Source of the DNA: Helicobacteraceae bacterium
Lineage (GTDB): Bacteria > Campylobacterota > Campylobacteria > Campylobacterales > Sulfurimonadaceae
Length of the DNA: 10,281 nt
Direction: 5' to 3'
Assembly (NCBI GenBank): GCA_027081565.1
Contig: JALWKG010000344.1
Location: 1 to 10,281 of the forward strand
The first letter of the stretch is position 1, and each line of letters opens with the position of its first letter. Below are positions 6,652-10,281 of the stretch, one piece after another. A model generated the notes under the pieces. That model searched no databases and had not been told where the DNA came from. It saw nothing but the letters and a program-made list of their open reading frames with translations. The position numbers were made by a program, and so were the translations under genes.

Positions 6652-6695
6652 GGCTGTTTTTGACTTCAAACCACACTTTGAAGCCTAAAAACGCC
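6652..6695 (+). promoter_or_regulatory. Long imperfect hairpin in the pyrG 5' leader
   Basis: From outside in, GGC 6652-6654 pairs with GCC 6693-6695, GTTTTT 6656-6661 with AAAAAC 6687-6692, and CTTCAAA 6664-6670 with TTTGAAG 6677-6683. There is a one-base bulge (T6655), a small internal loop, and a CCACAC apical loop. This gives 16 pairs within 44 bases. It ends about 7 bases before the ribosome site AAGGG (6702-6706). No U-run follows, so it is not an intrinsic terminator as drawn. It may affect mRNA stability, translation or attenuation of CTP synthase. Confidence 0.5.
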
Positions 6696-6713
6696 GTCTA
6701 AAAGGGCATATAT

Positions 6714-8342
6714 ATGACAAAATACATCTTTGTAACCGGTGGGGTACTTAGTTCTTTAGGTAAGGGCATCACAGCAGCGAGTGTTGGTACCCTCCTTAAA
6801 CACGCAGGTAAAGATGTAGGTATGTTAAAGATCGACCCTTATATCAACGTTGACCCTGGTACGATGAGTCCTCTTGAACATGGTGAGGTCTTTGTCACTA
6901 AAGATGGTGCCGAGACGGATCTTGACATCGGTAACTATGAACGTTTCTTAGACACCTCGTTTTTGAAAAGCAGTAACTTTACAACGGGTCAGGTCTACTC
7001 TTCAGTCATTGAAAAAGAGCGTTCTGGCGGTTACTTGGGTCAGACTATTCAAGTGGTACCTCACATCGTTGGTGAGATCGTTGATCGTATTAAAAAAGCG
7101 GGTGAAGGTCATGACATCCTTGTGGTTGAACTGGGTGGAACAGTAGGGGACATCGAAGGACTTCCGTTTATGGAGGCGATCCGTCAGATGAAACATGACG
7201 ATGAGGTGGCGGGGACATTTTTTATCCATGTTACGCTGATACCTTATATCAAAGCAGCAGGTGAGTACAAGTCGAAACCGACACAACACTCAGTACAAGA
7301 ACTGCGTCGTATCGGTATCACGCCTCAGATGATCATTGCCCGTAGTGAAAGCGACATGCCAAAGTCCTTTAAAAAGAAGTTGGCGCTCTCTTGTGACGTT
7401 AAGCAGGACAGTGTCATCTTGGCGCTCGATGCTCCGACTATCTACCAAGTGCCTATCAGTTTTATGCAGCAGAACATCTTGACACCTATTGCCAAAGAGT
7501 TGGACCTTGGAGAGATCATGCCGAACATGAGCGAGTGGGATACTTTGGTCAAAAAGATCGTTTCACCTGCGAAACGTGTGGTCATCGGTTTTGTTGGAAA
7601 GTACCTTGAGCTTAAAGAGTCTTACAAGTCACTCATAGAGTCACTGATACACTCAGGCGCACACTTGGATACCAAAGTAGAGATCTGCTGGGTTGACAGC
7701 GAGCAGATAGAAGAGGTCGGTGCAGCGTCTCTTCTAAGTGACTGTGACGCTGTCTTGGTCGCAGGTGGTTTTGGTAACCGTGGTGTCGAAGGTAAGATTC
7801 TGGCTATTGAGTATGCACGTACAAACAACATCCCTTATCTTGGGATCTGTCTGGGTATGCAACTTACTTTAGTAGAGTATGCACGTAATGTACTTGGTCT
7901 TGAAGACGCCAACTCTGTAGAGTTTGATGCAGAGACAAAAAACCCGATGATCTACCTTATTGATGAGTTTATCAACCAGTCGGGTGACAAAGAACTTCGT
8001 ACCCACACTTCACCTATGGGTGGGACGTTACGTCTTGGCGAGTACCCATGTGAGACAAAAGAGGGTTCTATCCTTCGTGAAGCATACCATGGTGAAAAAC
8101 TTATTTTTGAGCGCCATCGCCACCGTTATGAGGCAAACCCTGCCTACAGAGAAGCTCTGGAAAAAGCAGGTATGATGGTAACCGGTGAGTCCAATGGTCT
8201 CATCGAAACGGTAGAGATTCCAGAACACAAATGGTTCTTGGGTGTACAGTTCCACCCAGAGTTCACCTCACGTCTTCAAACACCAAATGCTTCGATCTTA
8301 GCCTTTGTGACTGCCGCCCTGGAAAACAGTCAAAGTAATTAA
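6714..8342 (+). CDS. pyrG: CTP synthase (glutamine-hydrolysing) PyrG
   Basis: PyrG makes CTP from UTP, ATP and glutamine, the last step of pyrimidine nucleotide synthesis, in the cytoplasm. The full-length 542-residue protein (E. coli 545) begins MTKYIFVTGGVLSSLGKGIT, the amidoligase P-loop. KIDPYINVDPGTMSPLEHGE and VELGGTVGDIEG are synthase-domain signatures. The C-terminal class I glutamine amidotransferase domain (from about 290) has GGFGNRG (351-357), the nucleophile Cys379 in GICLGMQ, and His514/Glu516 in VQFHPEF, completing the catalytic triad. ATG 6714 has AAGGG 7 bases upstream. The gene has its own extended -10 promoter and a structured leader. recJ follows after 37 bases and is probably cotranscribed. 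Confidence 0.98.
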   Translation: MTKYIFVTGGVLSSLGKGITAASVGTLLKHAGKDVGMLKIDPYINVDPGTMSPLEHGEVFVTKDGAETDLDIGNYERFLDTSFLKSSNFTTGQVYSSVIEKERSGGYLGQTIQVVPHIVGEIVDRIKKAGEGHDILVVELGGTVGDIEGLPFMEAIRQMKHDDEVAGTFFIHVTLIPYIKAAGEYKSKPTQHSVQELRRIGITPQMIIARSESDMPKSFKKKLALSCDVKQDSVILALDAPTIYQVPISFMQQNILTPIAKELDLGEIMPNMSEWDTLVKKIVSPAKRVVIGFVGKYLELKESYKSLIESLIHSGAHLDTKVEICWVDSEQIEEVGAASLLSDCDAVLVAGGFGNRGVEGKILAIEYARTNNIPYLGICLGMQLTLVEYARNVLGLEDANSVEFDAETKNPMIYLIDEFINQSGDKELRTHTSPMGGTLRLGEYPCETKEGSILREAYHGEKLIFERHRHRYEANPAYREALEKAGMMVTGESNGLIETVEIPEHKWFLGVQFHPEFTSRLQTPNASILAFVTAALENSQSN

Positions 8343-8379
8343 AAAGTTGAGGGGCATTACAATAACCTCAGGACAAAAC

Positions 8380-9975
8380 ATGACCACAATGCCCCAAGCT
8401 TCTAAACTAGACCTCACAGCACTTAAACGTAAACTCGATGAACGTTTCAGTGATGGTTTTTCCAAACTTTCAGATATCCCTGACCCTTCTCTACTGCTTA
8501 ATGCACCCAAGGCGGCTAAACGTATAGCCGATGCTGTTCGTAAAAGAGAACGCATTACTTTAGTAGGAGATTATGATGTCGATGGTGTCACTGCAACTGC
8601 TTTGGTGACGCTCTTTTTTAAAGCCATAGATTATCCGCTGACGACCATCATTCCTAACCGTTTTAGAGATGGTTATGGGGTCTCTGCTTCTGTTTTGGAA
8701 CGTGTGGATGCAGACTTGGTCTTTACGGTAGACAACGGCATCAACGCTTTTGAAGCAGCAGAGGTCTGTAAAGAAAGAGGGATGGAACTTATCATCACCG
8801 ACCATCACACTCCTTCTGACACCTTGCCTGATGTTTATACTATAGTCGATCCCAAACTCGCAGACGACACCTACCCTTTTAAAGAGATCTGTGGTGCTCA
8901 GGTCGCATGGTTGGTGATGGTCTTGGTGAAAAAAGAGTTGGGACTTAATATCAATATGGGGCAGTACCTTCCACTCTTAGCCTTGGCGATCGTAGCAGAT
9001 GTCATGCCCCTTATCGGGATCAACCGTGCTATGGTGCAGCATGGTCTTAAGCAGATGATGACAAGCGAACTTCCTGCATTTGGGATTATCAGAGACTTTT
9101 TGAACAAGTCGAAACTTACCGCTGAGGACATCGGTTTTCAGATCGCACCACGTATTAACTCCGCAGGACGTCTTGAAGATGCCAGTATTGCTTTAGAATT
9201 TTTAACAGCAGAAACGACAGAACAGGCCTTTACACAGTTTGAGCTGCTCAACCAACTTAACGACATGCGTAAGGCTATAGAGGCAGACGTTACCGAAGAG
9301 GCCATAGCCCAAGTTGAGGCGGGTCACAATGTTTTAGTTGTGTATGGAGAGGGATGGAATGAGGGCGTAGTAGGTATTGTTGCCTCTCGACTTGTGAACC
9401 GTTTTGGGCGTCCTGCCATAGTGATGAGTCTGCATGAAGGACGCGCTAAAGGGAGTGCAAGAAGTATAGGCACTGTGAGTATTTATGAACTTATAAAGTC
9501 TCAAGAGTCTATGTTATTAGGCTTTGGTGGTCACACCATGGCGGCAGGTCTGGCTATGGAAGAGGGGATGCTAGAACACTTTAAAAAAGAGATCAATGCA
9601 GTCGCCTCACAGATCGATCCAGAAGCATTTGTCCCCAAAGAAGAGCTCATGGGTGAACTTACTCCAAGCAGTATTAACCCAAACCTCTTACAACTCCTAG
9701 AAGCTTATGAGCCTTTTGGAGAGGCTAACCCAAGACCTCGGTTTTTGGCTAAAGATGCTTATGTTCAAAAAGTAAACTATATGGGAAAAGAGAAAGATCA
9801 CTCGAAAGTGACTTTGATGTTAGAAGGTGGCATAGAGAGTCTAGACCTCGTTGCCTTCAAACAGCGTTACCAAATGCCCCAAAACAGACGGGTAAACTGC
9901 AGTTACACCATTAGCAAAAATGAGTGGAATGGTAAGGTAAGCATACAGATGATGTTAGACAAGTTTTATGAGTAA
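8380..9975 (+). CDS. recJ: Single-stranded-DNA-specific exonuclease RecJ
   Basis: RecJ degrades single-stranded DNA 5'-3' in recombination and mismatch or base-excision repair. From the chosen ATG the protein has 531 residues, shorter than E. coli (577). The DHH phosphoesterase motifs are in order: GDYDVDG at 63-69 (metal aspartates), DNG at 118-120, TDHH at 140-143 and IAPRINSAGRLEDA at 255-268. The DHHA1 domain follows with GWNEGVVGIVASR (325-337) and GGHTMAAG (383-390). ATG 8380 is chosen because AGGA (8370-8373) lies 6 bases upstream; the open frame extends back to a TTG at 8347 that lacks such a site and would add 11 residues. It is probably in an operon with pyrG, an arrangement I recall in Helicobacter and Campylobacter as well. 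Confidence 0.96.
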   Translation: MTTMPQASKLDLTALKRKLDERFSDGFSKLSDIPDPSLLLNAPKAAKRIADAVRKRERITLVGDYDVDGVTATALVTLFFKAIDYPLTTIIPNRFRDGYGVSASVLERVDADLVFTVDNGINAFEAAEVCKERGMELIITDHHTPSDTLPDVYTIVDPKLADDTYPFKEICGAQVAWLVMVLVKKELGLNINMGQYLPLLALAIVADVMPLIGINRAMVQHGLKQMMTSELPAFGIIRDFLNKSKLTAEDIGFQIAPRINSAGRLEDASIALEFLTAETTEQAFTQFELLNQLNDMRKAIEADVTEEAIAQVEAGHNVLVVYGEGWNEGVVGIVASRLVNRFGRPAIVMSLHEGRAKGSARSIGTVSIYELIKSQESMLLGFGGHTMAAGLAMEEGMLEHFKKEINAVASQIDPEAFVPKEELMGELTPSSINPNLLQLLEAYEPFGEANPRPRFLAKDAYVQKVNYMGKEKDHSKVTLMLEGGIESLDLVAFKQRYQMPQNRRVNCSYTISKNEWNGKVSIQMMLDKFYE

Positions 9976-10184
9976 CTAAAGGTGCCGTACTTTGTGTTTG
10001 CACATAAAACATGGAAATAAAAAATATTTCTAAGCATGTAATACATAATTTTTATACTCGCATAGAGCGAAGAGTACGATACTGAAGCATCAGAACAGTT
10101 ATCATTAAAATTAAAAAATCTATTTATAAAAAGTAAAATACAGTCAACATACCGAGATGCCTCGGTTGTTTAGATAGAGCAGTT
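9976..10184. other. AT-rich intergenic gap between convergent recJ and the porin-like gene
   Basis: This is the longest gap in the window (209 bases). I see no coding frame, tRNA or insertion remnant. It holds the hairpin at 10146-10170 and a weaker one at 10055-10076 (TACTCGC against GC-gaa-GAGTA). The middle is an A/T-rich tract of A and T runs (about 10100-10140). No promoter or small RNA can be supported. Confidence 0.5.
10146..10170 (-). terminator. Probable hairpin terminator at the end of the porin-like gene, possibly bidirectional
   Basis: ACCGAG (10151-10156) and CTCGGT (10161-10166) form a perfect 6-base stem with a 4-base loop. AAC/GTT add three outer pairs after a small internal loop. 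It begins 15 bases beyond the stop of the minus-strand gene. The following minus-strand sequence is only moderately T-rich and lacks a strong U-run, so termination is likely by position but not proven. It could also block readthrough from recJ. Confidence 0.5.
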
Positions 10185-10281
10185 TTAGAAAGCGTAGGTA
10201 TAGTCTACTGTTAAAGAAGCTTGGTTGTTAGTAGCTTTAACAAGTTCTGGTAGACCAGAAACTTCATAAGTGTAGGCGTCA
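10185..10281 (-). CDS. Outer-membrane beta-barrel (porin-like) protein, C-terminal end (5' partial)
   Basis: On the minus strand a frame is open from the window edge (first full codon 10280-10278) to TAA 10187-10185, encoding 31 residues: DAYTYEVSGLPELVKATNNQ followed by ASLTVDYTYAF. The alternating hydrophobic final strand ending in a C-terminal Phe (VDYTYAF) is the classic signal recognised by the BAM machinery for outer-membrane barrels. The stretch before it looks like a loop or turn between strands. A hairpin lies just after the stop. The gene is probably a major porin-type protein of the phylum, but 31 residues do not allow a family name. Confidence 0.65.
   Translation of the reverse strand, partial: DAYTYEVSGLPELVKATNNQASLTVDYTYAF

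Noticed and set aside
6651..6654. GGGC in the pyrG leader as a Firmicutes-style reiterative-transcription start
   Set aside because: It lies about 15 bases beyond the -10 box, too far for the transcription start, and no terminator hairpin with a U-run follows.
8347..8379. N-terminal extension of RecJ from TTG 8347
   Set aside because: ATG 8380 has a well-placed AGGA ribosome site, and the extension carries no family sequence.
2443..10074. 12-base direct repeat TAGAGCGAAGAG at 2443-2454 and 10063-10074
   Set aside because: A repeated 12-mer is expected by chance a few times in 10 kb, and the two contexts share nothing else.
10055..10076. Stem-loop TACTCGC / GC-gaa-GAGTA downstream of recJ as a recJ terminator
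   Set aside because: The stem is short with a three-base bulge and has no T-run after it on the plus strand.

Overview
The window reads as ordinary chromosome of a Campylobacterota (epsilonproteobacterial) bacterium, most like the Sulfurovum/Sulfurimonas group. I infer this from three things: the protein style; the adjacent pyrG-recJ pair, which I recall is also adjacent in Helicobacter and Campylobacter; and TATAAT -10 boxes with weak or absent -35 boxes. This is inference, since no rRNA or other decisive marker gene is present. Gene density is very high, and no stretch over 300 bases lacks a gene.

Layout. Positions 2-235 hold the C-terminal HRDC end of a RecQ helicase on the plus strand. 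It meets, with no intervening base, a minus-strand selenium operon (236-2363): selD makes selenophosphate and the overlapping mnmH uses it to make 2-selenouridine in tRNA wobble positions. Divergent from selD is a small HAD/soluble P-type-ATPase-like protein (about 2490-2966). It is followed by a membrane-anchored or exported octaheme c-type cytochrome (3043-4356) with its own promoter. Convergent to that is a minus-strand pair: a CPA2/Kef-type cation:proton antiporter (4910-6535) and a periplasmic PAP2 phosphatase (4372-4908) that starts one base after the antiporter stop. Divergent from the antiporter is a plus-strand pair, pyrG (CTP synthase) and recJ (single-strand DNA exonuclease). Beyond an AT-rich gap, the window ends inside the C-terminus of a minus-strand outer-membrane beta-barrel protein.

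How the genes relate. SelD and MnmH form one pathway. RecQ and RecJ are classic partners in the RecF-type recombination route, but here they are 8 kb apart in separate units. The cytochrome, antiporter and phosphatase are envelope functions with no shared pathway that I can show.

I found no CRISPR array, insertion sequence, tRNA, phage gene or convincing new multi-gene system. The most notable non-coding signals are a long imperfect hairpin in the pyrG leader (6652-6695) and an inverted repeat that covers the upstream half of the cytochrome promoter (2974-3008). Both are candidates read by eye, not computed.
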